A stretch of 64,000 nucleotides of DNA, taken from positions 1-64,000 of the forward strand of contig JAKJHU010000368.1 in NCBI GenBank assembly GCA_022316685.1, in the 5' to 3' direction. The position numbers and the translations under genes were made by a program. The notes beneath the pieces are model-generated. The model was not told where the DNA came from. It worked only from the letters and a program-made list of their open reading frames with translations, and searched no databases. Source of the DNA: Progne subis subis. Taxonomy: Eukaryota; Chordata; Aves; Passeriformes; Hirundinidae. This document shows positions 52,757 to 63,571 of this stretch, one piece after another. Positions within the stretch are counted from its first letter, which is position 1; the number at the start of each line of letters is the position of its first letter.

Positions 52757-54115
52757 CTTTAGAGAATCACAGAATCAGCAAGGTTGGAAAACACCTTGGA
52801 GATCATCAAGCCCAACCTGTGCCCTGATGCCACCTTGTCTCTCCTGAGCCTCCTCTTCTCCAGGATAAACAACCCCAGCTCTATCATCCACTCCTCACAG
52901 GACTTGTGTTCCAGACCCCTCACCAGCCTTGTTGCCCTTCTCCGGACACGCTCCAGTCCCTCCATGTCCTTCCTAAATTGGGGGGACCCAGAACTGGACA
53001 CAGCACTCCAGGTGTGGCCTCACCAGTGCTGAGCACAGGGGAAGAATCACTGCCCTGCTCCTGCTGGCCACACCATTCCTGATCCAGGCCAGGTGCCATT
53101 GGCCTTCTTGGCCACCTGGGCACACTGCTGGCTCATGTCCAGCCTGCTGTCCATCAGTGCCCCACGTCCCTTTCTGCCTGGCCGCTCTCCAGCCACTCTG
53201 TCCCCAGCCTGTAGCACTGCAGGGGTTGTTGTGGCCAAAGTGCAGGACCTGGCCCTTGGTCTTGTTAAACCTCCCTCTGTTGGATTTGGGCCCTGGATCC
53301 AGCCTGTCCAGGTCCCTCTGCAGAGCCCTCCTACCCTCCAGCAGATCCACACTCACACCCAGCTTGGTGTCATCTGCAAATTTGCTGATGGTGGACTCAG
53401 TCCCCTCATCCAGATCATCAATGCAGATATTGAAATCCACTCTGGCTGGGTGTGATCCCTCAGCCATCCTGTGGGTGCCCTGTGATGGCTCTCCAGGTGA
53501 TCTGTTCCAGAACCTTGCTGGGCACCGAGGTCAGGCTGACAGGCCTGGAGTTCCCCAGATCCTCCTTCCAGCCCTTCTTGGGGATGGGCTCACATTGGCA
53601 CCTCCAGTCCTCTGGGACCTCCCTGCTGAGCCAGGACTGATGAGAAATGATGGAGAGCAGCTTGGTGAGCTCCTCCACCAGCTGCCTCATCCCCCTAGGA
53701 TGGATCCCATCTGGTCCCAGAGACACCTGTGAGCATCTGAGTGGCTCAGCAGGTCACCAGCTGCTTCCTCCCGGATGACAAGGGGGCTGTTCTGCTCCCT
53801 GTGCCCATCTACCAGCTCAGGAGAACACTTGTCCTGAGGACAACCTGTCTGATTGTTGAAAACTGAGACAAACAAGGTGTTAAGCAGCTCAGCCTTTTCC
53901 TTATCTCTCGTTACTATATTCCTCACAGTATGCAATAAAGACTAAAAATTTTCCTTATCCCACATTTTGCTATAAATTTATTTGTGGAAACATTTTAATT
54001 TTTCAGAAAACTGGCCAGGTTAAATTTTAACTGATCTTTCACCTCTCTAATTTTCTTTCCCCATGACCTAAAAACATCCTTAAACATTTCCTGATTTGCC
54101 TGACCTTCTGTCAGA
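52757..54115 (-). mobile_element. CR1 LINE, antisense, 3' part
   Basis: The 3' end lies at AGAATCACAGAATCAGCAAGG, the usual CR1 3' UTR end in reverse. Minus-strand frames hold RT pieces: DKEKAELLNTLFVSVF (~53890), LGPDGIHPRGMRQLVEEL and RPVSLTSVPSKVLEQ (53726-53460), CIDDLDEGTESTISKFADDT (~53430-53360) and [12 protein letters not shown] (~52930). Several frameshifts separate them. A 5' portion with DQLKFNLA reaches to ~54115. It is dead and 5' truncated. Confidence 0.9.
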
Positions 54116-54126
54116 GGTGTTGCAGC

Positions 54127-54161
54127 TTTTTTTTCTTTTTTTTTTTTTTTTTTTTTTTTTC
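54127..54161 (+). repeat. Poly(T) tract
   Basis: A T run with one C, lying inside the antisense CR1-related sequence. It interrupts the CR1-like frame. Confidence 0.85.
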
Positions 54162-54574
54162 CTGAGTTCCCATAAAAGTACCATGGACTGCCAGGCCAGT
54201 CATTTTCATCACTGCTCATCTTTTGGCACACCAGGACAGGATGCTCCCCTCCCCTTAAGATTCCTTTCTTGAAGTGTGTCCATCCTTCCTGGGCTCTCCT
54301 ATTTTTAAGGGCTGTTTCCCTTATAAAAATCAGTACCTGATTCGGTACTCCCTAAATCTGCATCCTATAGAGGCCAAAGTCTGCCCTCCATAATTTCAGT
54401 GTAGATGTTTTGTTGATGCCTTTCCTTCTTTCCCAGAATTCTGGAAAGTTGATTATTTCATGGTCACTGCACCCCGGGCAGCCTCAGTCCATCACATCTC
54501 CTACCAGCCCTTCTCTGTTTGTGAACAGCAGCAGACAGAGCTTTCCTTGGCAGTGGGAGTGTTACCAACAATTT
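54162..54574 (-). mobile_element. Probable further CR1-linked retroposon sequence, antisense
   Basis: Phrases such as GGCCAAAGTCTGCCCTCC, ATTTCATGGTCACTGCACCC and CATCACATCTCCTACCAGCC belong to a block I recognise as common in bird genomes next to CR1. The family assignment is uncertain and no ORF remains. Confidence 0.45.
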
Positions 54575-54905
54575 GGTAAAATAAAAAACTCCTTAACACC
54601 AATGTAGCATTTAGAAGCAGTGTTGTTTATTTGGCTGGATGCACAGGGGAACAGCTCCTCCCAAAGCCGTGCATGCTGAGTACAGGAAAGTTTCTGTTTA
54701 TATTCTGTATTTTGCATTCATATTCATTGATGGTCCTGGACTAAACATACATTTGATAATCATTTCCCAGAAAATCATTTACATATTTCCCCTCCCCTTT
54801 TGCACGCACTCTTCTGTCCTGGGGGTCTCTCTGGTGGTCCCTGGTGCTCACAGACCCCAATGTTCCAGTCAGCCTGGCTGAGCTGGCAGGACACTGAGGC
54901 TGGTG
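54575..54905 (-). mobile_element. LTR-like fragment, minus orientation
   Basis: The minus strand has AATAAA (complement 54626-54631) followed by a short U5-like part. GGCTGGATGCACAGGGGAAC and CAAAGCCGTGCATGC resemble avian LTR U5/R sequence. It is cut at 54905 by the start of duplication copy B. Confidence 0.5.
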
Positions 54906-55019
54906 AATTTCCAGGTCCCCTTCTTACACAATGGGCATGGTGTGGTTTCCATGGGCCAGTGGTTTTGGAGAATGATCATTGAGTTAGCTCACCAGGTGTA
55001 GACCATTTATCATCTGGTA

Positions 55020-55190
55020 ACATGAGGTCACAGAGTGGGCTATGACATCACACAGTGGGTTAGGGGAGATCATCGAGCAGCTATGACATCATTGGTAATC
55101 TCTGTGACATCACAAAGCAGATTATGGCATCACAGAGTTGTCTGTGACAGTACTGGGTGGCTGTGTGACATCACTGGGTTGGTCATGCCA
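55020..55190 (+). repeat. CRE-like array, copy B
   Basis: Four TGACATCA cores at about 55043, 55086, 55107 and 55168, plus decayed units (TGGCATCA, TGACAGTA). No exact TGACGTCA remains. Confidence 0.65.
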
Positions 55191-56845
55191 CCCCAGCCCC
55201 CATCACAGTTACCCCCATGAAGTCCAATGCTGTTCCTGTTCAGCAGGGTCCCCTGTCCCCCAGAATCCCCCCAGTGCACCTGGAGCCACAGCCTCCACCA
55301 AAGGATGTTCCACAGGATTGACCCCAGAGCCTGACACGGGGACAAGGGACTGGGCTGTGTGACCAGGACATCAAGGACGTGCATGATCCAGGTCACTGTG
55401 GCCTGGCTTGGGTTCCCCAGGGCAGGAAAGATGTCTGGCAGCTGCAGCAGGGTTAGGGAAGGGCTCCAAGGTGGGGCTGGAGCCCTTTGGCTGTGAGCAG
55501 AGGCTGAGGGAGCTGGGCTTGTCCAGCCCTGAGCAGGGAAGGCTGAGGGGCTCCTCATGCCAGCCTGGCAGTGCCACCGAGGAGGTGATGGAGAGCACAG
55601 AGCCAGGCTCTTCACCGGGGGCCTGGTGGGAGACAAGAGACAATGATATAGGGTGAAAGAGGGGAGCTTCAGCCAGGACAGGAGGAAACCTTTGTTCCCA
55701 TGGGCTCAGCCAGATGCTGAGATGCTGCCCCCTCCCTGTCCTTTGAGATTTTCCAATCCAGACCAAATCAAGCCTTGAGCCACTTGGTCTGGCCCAGTTT
55801 CTGACCGCTTGGGCTGCTGACTTGCTGAGGTCCTTTCCAATTCAGCTCGCTAATGATCCTGGGACAGTGCTGGGCCCTGTTTTACACTGGAGCACAGCAG
55901 ATGGGACAGGAGCCCTGCAGGGCTGTACAGGACCTGCAGCTTGCGAGGTGCACGAGCACATCTTCATTAGCTGGGTCGTTTGAGCACTTTTAAGAAATGC
56001 CAAAGTTTTCCCACCAGGAGAGACCAGGAATTTCCTGGAATTGTATGATGGCAGGAGAAGGAATCCTGATCTTCCCCTCTGATTGTGTCACTGGCTGGAT
56101 TTCTGTTTTTCATGGGGCTGTGCCTTCCCTTGGTTTTGTTGGCTGGCAATAAATGAACATCCCTCTGTGTCTCAGGCAGCTCCTTCTGCAAGGAAAGCAG
56201 GTGGGAGCTGGTGCCAAGGAGCTGAAAGCTGCAGCTGCAGCCTGGAGAGGAGGAAGCTCAGATTGGCACAAGGCTGCTCTGAGTCCCAGGGGCTGGAGGA
56301 GGGAAATGGTGGGGTGGGGGCTGGGGAAAAGTGATTGATTGTAAGCCATGAAGGGTCATATTGATTTTCATATCTATTCAGAGTGCACGAGGAGTTTATG
56401 GGCTTCAATGTCAACTGGAGATTGCTGATATCAATCTATAAACAGGAAAACAAAACTAAACAGGACAAAAAAATATTATCTCTGCATTTTTCAAAGACAT
56501 AGTGTATTCTCTTTGAACATACTTCAATAATCTGTCTAAGTAACCATATAAGAATTGAAGACTTGAAATTAAATTATTCCAAGGGGCTTGTCTTGTTTAG
56601 GGTGTTTTGAAATACTAATGAGCCTTTGGCACTGAATTCCTGAACTGAAGAACTAAGACTGAGCAAGCCTCTGGAGAACTAAAATTCATCAGGGAACCTC
56701 CAAGCTCCTGAGTATACATGCTCAGCAGAGCAGAAGAATCTATTCTAAATAGATTCTAATAGATTGCTCAGCAGAGCAATCTATTTAAATTGAATACATT
56801 CCAGGGGTTTCCACCTGCTAAAGGACTATAAGCTCACGTGCAGGC
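55191..56845. other. No gene seen; counterpart of 3451-5060
   Basis: Very similar to copy A up to ~56360, then clearly more diverged, with AT-rich indels. No conserved coding frame. Confidence 0.55.
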
Positions 56846-57186
56846 ACAGGGGCTCCATGCTGGCATCTGAGAGGTCTCTGGGCTCCTGAAGATCTGTTTG
56901 GCCACACTCATTCACAGGGGTTCCATGGTGACATCCCAGGGGTCCTTAATCTTCCTAAGGGTCATGAGGTGACAGACAGTCACAGGGCTGCACAGTGACA
57001 ACAGAGGTGTCTCTATGCTGCCAAGGAGCCAATTTGTCCCAGGCAGTGGCAGGAGTCCAGTGGTGACATCCCTGTGCTCCTAAAGAACAGCGAGGTGACA
57101 GAAACTCACAGGGGCTCCATGAGGACATCCCAGGAGTCTCCAGGCTGCCAAAGAGCCGGGATGTCACAGGCACTCACAGGGGTTCC
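56846..57186 (+). repeat. Degenerate ~60-70-bp repeat, copy B
   Basis: Same units as 5064-5402 (TTCCATGGTGACATCCCAG), with few changes, ending at the solo LTR. Confidence 0.6.
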
Positions 57187-57751
57187 TGTCATGGACAGAG
57201 TGGGAGCTTCAGGCAAAATTTATTAAGCAAGCTCCTGTTGGGTCACAAGGTGCAGAAAGGACCCCCGACACCCCAATCATACCCCCAAGCTCCCCAAACC
57301 AGGCTTTACAAACTCTTTCTGTGAGAGGATCCTGGGACTTACTGGATCCAATCCCAGCCCCAGACTTTGTTAAAGATTTCTGTGTAAAGGATGATACAGG
57401 TGGAATTGAACCTTTGTACAACTTCGTCCCACAACAATAAGGATGGAAAACCAAAAGCATTTGTGTACATATAGATATGATTGATTATGATCATGGCTAG
57501 ACAGAAAGGTCTTAATCAGAATTACCTACTCCATAGGGTAGGAGCTGTAACACCGATTTTAATATAGTGCTCTAGGAAGCAATTTTGAAGCAATTGTATT
57601 AAAGAAAAACTGTTATTAAGTAGAGATGGGTGTCTCTCCCTCAGACCAATGATCCTGGGCAAATCTCTTCAGCTCAGCCTCAGGCAGTGACCTTGAGGGT
57701 GTCTGCCCTCCAGGGAGGAATCTCCATACCCCACCAAGAAGGGAAGTGTCA
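57187..57751 (-). mobile_element. Solo LTR, copy B
   Basis: Counterpart of 5403-5955. TGTCATGGACAGAG at the left and GGGAAGTGTCA at the right. It keeps the AATAAA-type signal, but its TATA-like region reads GTTTGTAAAGCC instead of TTTTAAAAG. Confidence 0.66.
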
Positions 57752-58440
57752 GGAGGTGTTGCAGGTAAAATTCGGGATGGGGCTGTTCTAGCCTGAAGTG
57801 CTGCCCTGTCAGTCAGATGTGCCCAGGCTGTGCCAGCTCAGCAGATCTGCAGAAGCTCTCAGTGGTGTCACTTGGTTGTTCCTTTATCTGGGAATTTTTC
57901 CAGCTCTGCCACAGCTTCAGCTCCCTCTCGGGATGTTGAACTGGGGGATGGAGGAGTCAGGCTGCTTTCAGCATTATTCACCTCAAAAGAACCATGAATC
58001 TTCTTCTTCATTTCCCACTGGGGACTTTGAAAACAGGGCCTTGTGGGGGTTGTTTGAGCCCATTGCAGGCAGAGCCTCCTGCTCCAGCAGGAACTGCCTT
58101 TCCTGTGCCATGGCCAGGCCAGGTCCCGCTGCAGGAAAAGCCCCAGGCCAGCCCCAACACAGTGAAGGCCTCGGGCACAAGTGCAGAGTGCTGGGAGCTG
58201 TGCCAGGAGGGCCTGGGACACCAAAGGCACCTTGGCAGCAGCAGCTCCCTGCAGGCCATGGCCAGAAGCCTCCCTTGGCAACCCGGCCTGGTGGCCACCA
58301 CTGCAGAGCTGCTGGGGCAGGGGCTGATTTCTGCCTGGGCTCTGCCCCAGCCCACAGAGTGTGAGCTCAGCCCTGACTCGGGCACTGCCCTTGTGCCTGG
58401 GCCCTGCAAAGCCTAAAGGTCACCTGTGCCACCCTGGTGC
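57752..58440. other. No gene seen; counterpart of 5956-6649
   Basis: Frames of 100-188 codons are open on both strands, but starts and ends differ from copy A, so no conserved protein is supported. Confidence 0.5.
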
Positions 58441-58512
58441 CCTCCAACACTGAACCCCCTCATCTGGAGCCTGAGGAACCAGGAGCATGAGGATGCCCTG
58501 AGGAATGTGACC
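58441..58512 (+). pseudogene. Olfactory receptor C-terminal relic, copy B
   Basis: CCTCCAACACTGAACCCCCTCATCTGGAGC continues GAGGAACCAGGAGC as in the OR tail. About 55 bases present in copy A just upstream are missing. The Tyr codon of PLIYSLRN is TGG. Confidence 0.7.
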
Positions 58513-58648
58513 ACTCTGTGCTTTTCAGAAATAATCGAGTGCCTCTTTGTTTCTGCATAGCATTCAGAATGAAACTCATTCCAGGCCCAGACTGCTTTTG
58601 TGCCATGTGTCTTTATTGTTATTCTATTTGGTGTATTTTAATATTCCT

Positions 58649-58651
58649 CTT

Positions 58652-58692
<41 letters not shown>
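58649..58692 (+). repeat. Poly(T) tract, copy B (expanded)
   Basis: A nearly uninterrupted ~44-base T run, longer than the copy A tract, followed by the same AAATATA and TTCCAAAAAGGAT sequence. Confidence 0.85.
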
Positions 58693-58695
<3 letters not shown>

Positions 58696-60389
58696 ATATT
58701 TTCCAAAAAGGATCCTATTGGTCACTGTATTTCTACATCGGCACCTCCCATGCTTGTGTTAAGCAGAGACAGTAAGGAGCCATCATCACTGTGCATTTAT
58801 GTAAAATAAAGTGTCCTGCTCTGCCCTGTGTGTCCAAGATGTTCCCTCAGCCCTTCTCTGGCTCTGCAGGGGCAGTGCCTGTGAGCAGAGGTGGAGGGAA
58901 GAGACTCCCAGCACAGCAGCACAGCCAGGGACAATGGCCCTGGCTCTTCCCACATCTGCTCTTCCCAACTCCAGCCTCTCCTTCCCAGCCCTGCTGTGGC
59001 TGTCAGGCCCGAGTGCTCTGGCAGCTTGGTCACTGTGCTGCTGCGTGTCCGTGCTGTGCCCACAGGCAGGGACAGGCCATGGGCACTGCTGGGACACAGC
59101 TGGGCTCCAGCACAGCAGCTGCAGCAGCAAAGGGATCTCCTGAGGGCAGGGCAGGAAGCCTTTGCTCTCCCTGCAGAGTCCCTCTCAGGAACAGGCCCAA
59201 GGAACAGACTCTGAAGAGGCTCCTTGTGTTCCTTGTTCTCCCAGGGCTCAGTGGGATGAGATCAGGGTCCCAGTGTGGCCCTCAGGGCACTCAGGGCTGG
59301 CTCAGGTTCTGCTTGTTGGTGGCCAGGGCCCATCAGATGGGGAATGGTCTGTGCTGAACCTGGCTGGGGCTCTGCAGCTGGTGCCAGGGCTGATGGCAGG
59401 GGAAGGTTTGTCTGGAGGGCCTTGGGAGCTGCCAGGAGAACACAGGGCACCTGCAGGGACAGTGTGTGCCAGGGATCAGCAGGGAGTGGAGCTCCCTGGG
59501 CACAGGCCTGGCCAGGGTGGGCTCACCCCGGGATCAAGGACTGAATGTGTGCTGTGAGCCAGGAGAGCTCTGCAGCCCCAGGGGACACAGCAGGCACAGG
59601 GAAAGGAGTCTGGGCACGGGCTGGTCTGACCCTCAGGGAACTTCCCCAGGAGGATGCAGGGCAGCCCCAAGGCCATGGGGCAGCCCTGGAACAAGGCAGG
59701 CACCTCTGAGCAGCCTCCATGGCCCCAGCAGAGCCTGTGTGCGAGGGGGTCAGTGCAGGGAGCAGCATCAGCTGCCTCTGTCTCCCAGCCTGAGCAGCAG
59801 AGCCCAGCAGAGGCAGCCCAGGGCCCCGGGCAGCACAGCCCCTGTGCTCTGCAGAGCAGCAGCCCCAGCTCGGGGCTGTGGGCAGCAGGGCAGGGGCTGC
59901 AGCAATGGCTGCTCAGGCCAGCACAGACGTGTTCCCCTGGCAAAGGCTCTGTGGGCAGCTGGCATGTGCCAGGAGCAGAGCAGGAGCCCGTGGCTGTGCA
60001 GAGGAGCCCTGGCAAGAGGCTGCCCTGTCCCTGGGGCAGCAGGAGCTGCCTGAGGAGCCCCGGGGCCAACTCTGTGCTGCTGTGCTGGGCAGCGGGGCTG
60101 GCCCTGGGGCTGCACGAGCTGCCTGAGCTGAGCGTGTCCTGAGCATTCCAGACACAGAGTGGCTGTTCCTGACCTCCAGTGCCTCCAGTTCCTGCTGCAG
60201 GGCCAGACAGGTCTGGGCTGCTCTGCAGGGCTGGGGCAGGGAGAGCAAAACAATGGACCCTTGGTTATAAAGAGTCCCTGCATTGTCAGAATGATCTCCT
60301 TGGTTCCACACATCATCAGGGGGAAGCTTTCATAGCCAGGGACTAAAGAACCTCTCCCAGCAATTGTGAATTCCTGCTGGTATGTCCAA
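58693..60389. other. No gene seen; counterpart of 6884-8590
   Basis: Nearly identical to copy A. Stop-poor frames occur on both strands, including the 195-codon + frame 59466-60053. Confidence 0.55.
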
Positions 60390-60822
60390 CTTTGCAGGCA
60401 ATGAGATGGGCAAAAAACCCAGGAAAACTAGGCAAGAAATCAGTAGCGCATACTATAAGGCTTTTAGAGGAGGTATCTTTACTCAGTGCTAGGAGTGAGT
60501 GGGATATATCCACTACAAACTTACATGTCTGTCCTCACACAGTACTATGTTTTGTATGTTAGTTTTGGTTTTATTTTTATTCTCATTATACTTTCCTAAC
60601 CTTCATGTTGTAACTTATTCTATAATCACATGATTATGCAAGCCCTTGTAGTACATGCATGGTCTCTGCACGCGGCGCTCGTCGGCCTCCTGGTGGTTGT
60701 TTTGATGAAGACTCAGAAAACTTCCTGGCACTTGAACTTATTACCCCTGCTTCCTGCAAATGCTCTATAAGATTGCCTGCTCAAATAGCCAGGGGTCAGC
60801 TGTTTGCAGTTACCTTGTGTCA
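60390..60822 (-). mobile_element. LTR-like element, copy B
   Basis: Counterpart of 8590-8981, ending TTACCTTGTGTCA at 60822. The TATAAAAG seen in copy A is altered (TTTTGTATG), and the AATAAA region reads ATCTTTACTCAG, so promoter and poly(A) signals have decayed. Confidence 0.5.
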
Positions 60823-61467
60823 TGGTTGGACATTGGCCCACTGCCAGGCACCCACAAGAGTCCTTCACTCATCCTCCCCTGCAACAGCTGGGCAGAGAAG
60901 GAAAAAAATATTAACAAACACCTCATGAGTGACATAAGGACCAGGAGAAATATTTCAAATGCAAAAAAGGCTCGAGTTGCAAAGTGAATTTTAATACTAG
61001 CAGAATCACAGGAGAATAATGAGAGGAAAAAAGAAACCCTTAAATCACCTTTTTTCCATCCAGCCCATCCCTCCTTCCCATGACAGCACAGAGAGACAGG
61101 ACATGGGAATTTTTTTCATTTCATCTAGAGATCTTCTTCTGGTGCTCTGGGAGAGGAGCCCTTCCCTCATATGGCCATGGAGTCCCTCCCACTGGATACA
61201 GTTCTCCATGAACTGCCCCAGCGTGGGTCCACTCTCACAAGCAGCAGCCCTACTGCACCTGCTGCAACGTGAGTCCCTCCCACGGGCACACAGTCCTCCC
61301 AAACTGCTGCGCATGGGGCTCTCCTCCCACGGGGTGCAGTCCTCCAAGGACAGGCTGCTCCAGCCTGGAAGCAGGGCCCCCTCTCTCCACCGGGTCTCCC
61401 ACGGGATCACAGCCTCATCCAGGCATCCACCTGCTCTGGGATGGGCACCTCCCCAGGGGCTGTGGGT
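60823..61467. repeat. Avian-type interspersed repeat, copy B
   Basis: Counterpart of 8982-9620. It contains the same CCCACTGGATACAG blocks leading into the VNTR. Confidence 0.4.
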
Positions 61468-61655
61468 GGATCTCTGCATCCCCATGGATCCCCATGGGCT
61501 GAGAGTGGATCTCTGCATCCCCATGGATCCCCATGGGCTGACAGTGGATCTCTGCATTCCCATGGATCCCCATGGGCTCAGAGTGGATCTCTGCATTCCC
61601 ATGGATCCCCATGGGCTCTGAGTGGATCTCTGCATCCCCCATGGATACCCGTGGT
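61468..61655 (+). repeat. 39-bp VNTR, 5 diverged units
   Basis: Units start at 61468, 61507, 61546, 61585 and 61624. Unit variants (CTGACAGT, CTCAGAGT, CTCTGAGT, CATTCCC) are absent from the homogeneous copy A array. Confidence 0.93.
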
Positions 61656-62144
61656 GCCCCTGCTGCCAAAAACCAGGCCGTGCCAAACCAATACAGCTTG
61701 TTCTGCTAAATTTGCTTATTTCTGAAAAGAGCTTCATTCCCATTCCTTGTTACAAGGGAACTATTTCTTTCTGCACAGCTACAGCTTTTGGCACAGTTCA
61801 AGCATTATCTTGTTGCCTCGGCATCAGGGCCCATCAGGCTGAGTCTGACCTGTCCTTTCTCCAAGCTGCAAACAGAACCTGCCCCCAGCCAGTGCCCTGC
61901 AAACAGGCAGGGTTCTGTAGGGCCAGGGAGAGTGCACACAGATTTGGGGTCTGTGAGTGCTGGCAGGGAGAGATCAGGCACAGGGAAACACCTGCAGGGG
62001 GAAAATCTCCAGGAAGCAGAGTGAGTCCCTGTCCCTGAGCCCCATGGCCTCCAGTCCCTGCTGCAGGGCCAGACCTGACTCTGCTGCTCTGTGGGGCTGG
62101 GACAGGGGCAGGGAGAGTCTGGACTCTGCAGTGCCAGCCAGAGG

Positions 62145-62450
62145 AAAACAATGGACCTTTGGTTATACAGGTCCCTGCAGTGTCACAATGGTCTCCATGG
62201 TTCCATGAGGCCATGAAGAGGAAAAATGGCTGCTTGATTCCCTGAGGTCACGCAATGTAACAATTTCATCCTGGTTCCATGAGACCACAAAGCGTCACTA
62301 TGGTCCACTTGGTTTCATGAGGTCCTGCAGTGCCACAATGGCCCCTCGGTTCTAAGAGCTCCTGCAATGGCAGAGAGGTGTCCTTGGTGACAGAGTGACA
62401 CAACTGACCCTTGGTCACACCAGGCCCCGCAGTGTCACACGGCACCTTTG
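62145..62450 (+). repeat. Degenerate ~37-bp repeats, copy B
   Basis: Counterpart of 10375-10670 with minor substitutions. Confidence 0.68.
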
Positions 62451-63043
62451 GTTCTGTGGGGCCGCAGTGTCTGTTCTGCTGGTGAGCAGGGTCAGCACCA
62501 AAGACACAGACACAAAGTTCAGGAATTCTGTGATTTATTATAATGCAAAAGTGCAAAGAATCAGCAAAGGAGAAGCTCAGCAATGCACCCAATCATCACT
62601 ACCAAAGATTGCCTGCAGTGATTAAGAAAGAGACAGCACCAGGTCCCCTCAGACTTTCCCATCACCCAGATCCACACATCAGCTGGGGAAGCTGTCCCAG
62701 CCAAGGACTGCAGAGCCTCTCCCGGACACTGGGAATTCCTGCAGGTGCCTCCAGCCCCAGGTGAGGCTCCAACCTGGCTGTGAGAGGGCCCAGCTCTGAC
62801 AGTGCTGAATAAACAAACTGACAGCACTTCTAGTGCAGGAACATCTGCTTTCATTCTCCTCTTGGGTTTCACCCAAAGCCTGGCCAGGGTTCAAGGAAGA
62901 ACCAAGGGATCTGATGCTGACCATACACCCCTAAAGAAGGCCAGATGTCAGATTTCATGGCTTTTTCTAGCTTCTAAACACAGAAAGGTCAATATATGTT
63001 TCACTGATGAGTGGATACACCCATGAGTGCTAATGACCATGCA

Positions 63044-63500
63044 TGTTCTGGAAAAAATAAGAGAGAGTCAGAGACTTGCTGGTTTTGTATGTTTCTTTAT
63101 TATCAACCTTGGCCTTGGGGCAGAGCTTGCTTGCTCCCTTGGCAACGTGGAGGAGGAGGTACACACAGCTTCGCTTCACAGCAAAGCTGGGGACTCCCAC
63201 CCCCCCTCACGGGCTTTTTCCCTTGCCGGGGAGTCCGTTTCGCGTCGCTGATCAGGGGTCATCCAGCGATGGGGGACTCCTTCTCAGGTCATGGCGACTA
63301 AATGAAGCTGCTTCGGCGGACCCCCGTATTTCTTGCACTAGTCTAAAATGTGACTACAGTCCTGGATTTTACTTTGGTTCCCTGCTTTTCAGAGTCTCTT
63401 GTTCTTGGGTTGTTCCCAGAATTCCAGCGTTCTTTTTATTTGCATATTCAGACACTATCCGGCAAATGGGAGCAGAGGTACAGGTAATAAGGTGAATTCT
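63044..63500 (-). mobile_element. LTR-like segment, minus orientation (tentative)
   Basis: Starts at the right edge of duplication copy B. The minus strand has AATAAAG near 63096-63103 (complement of CTTTATTATC) and a CG-containing stretch upstream, compatible with an LTR cut at its U5 end. TG/CA termini and a TATA box were not found. It may or may not belong to the gag-like ORF that follows on the plus strand. Confidence 0.35.
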
Positions 63501-63571
63501 TAATTAACAAACAAGTAAATAAGGTAATAAATCAGTATTAAAACAGGAATAAGGCAAATTCTTTATACATA

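Larger units (their letters stand above)
54906..63043 (+). repeat. Segmental duplication, copy B
   Basis: Colinear with 3136-11275. Differences include a short unique insertion near 56705-56790 (repeated AGATTGCTCAGCAGAGCAATC), a longer poly(T), a shorter VNTR and the loss of part of the OR-tail relic. Its left edge meets an LTR-like fragment and its right edge another LTR-like segment. In copy A the left edge meets integrase. Confidence 0.92.
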
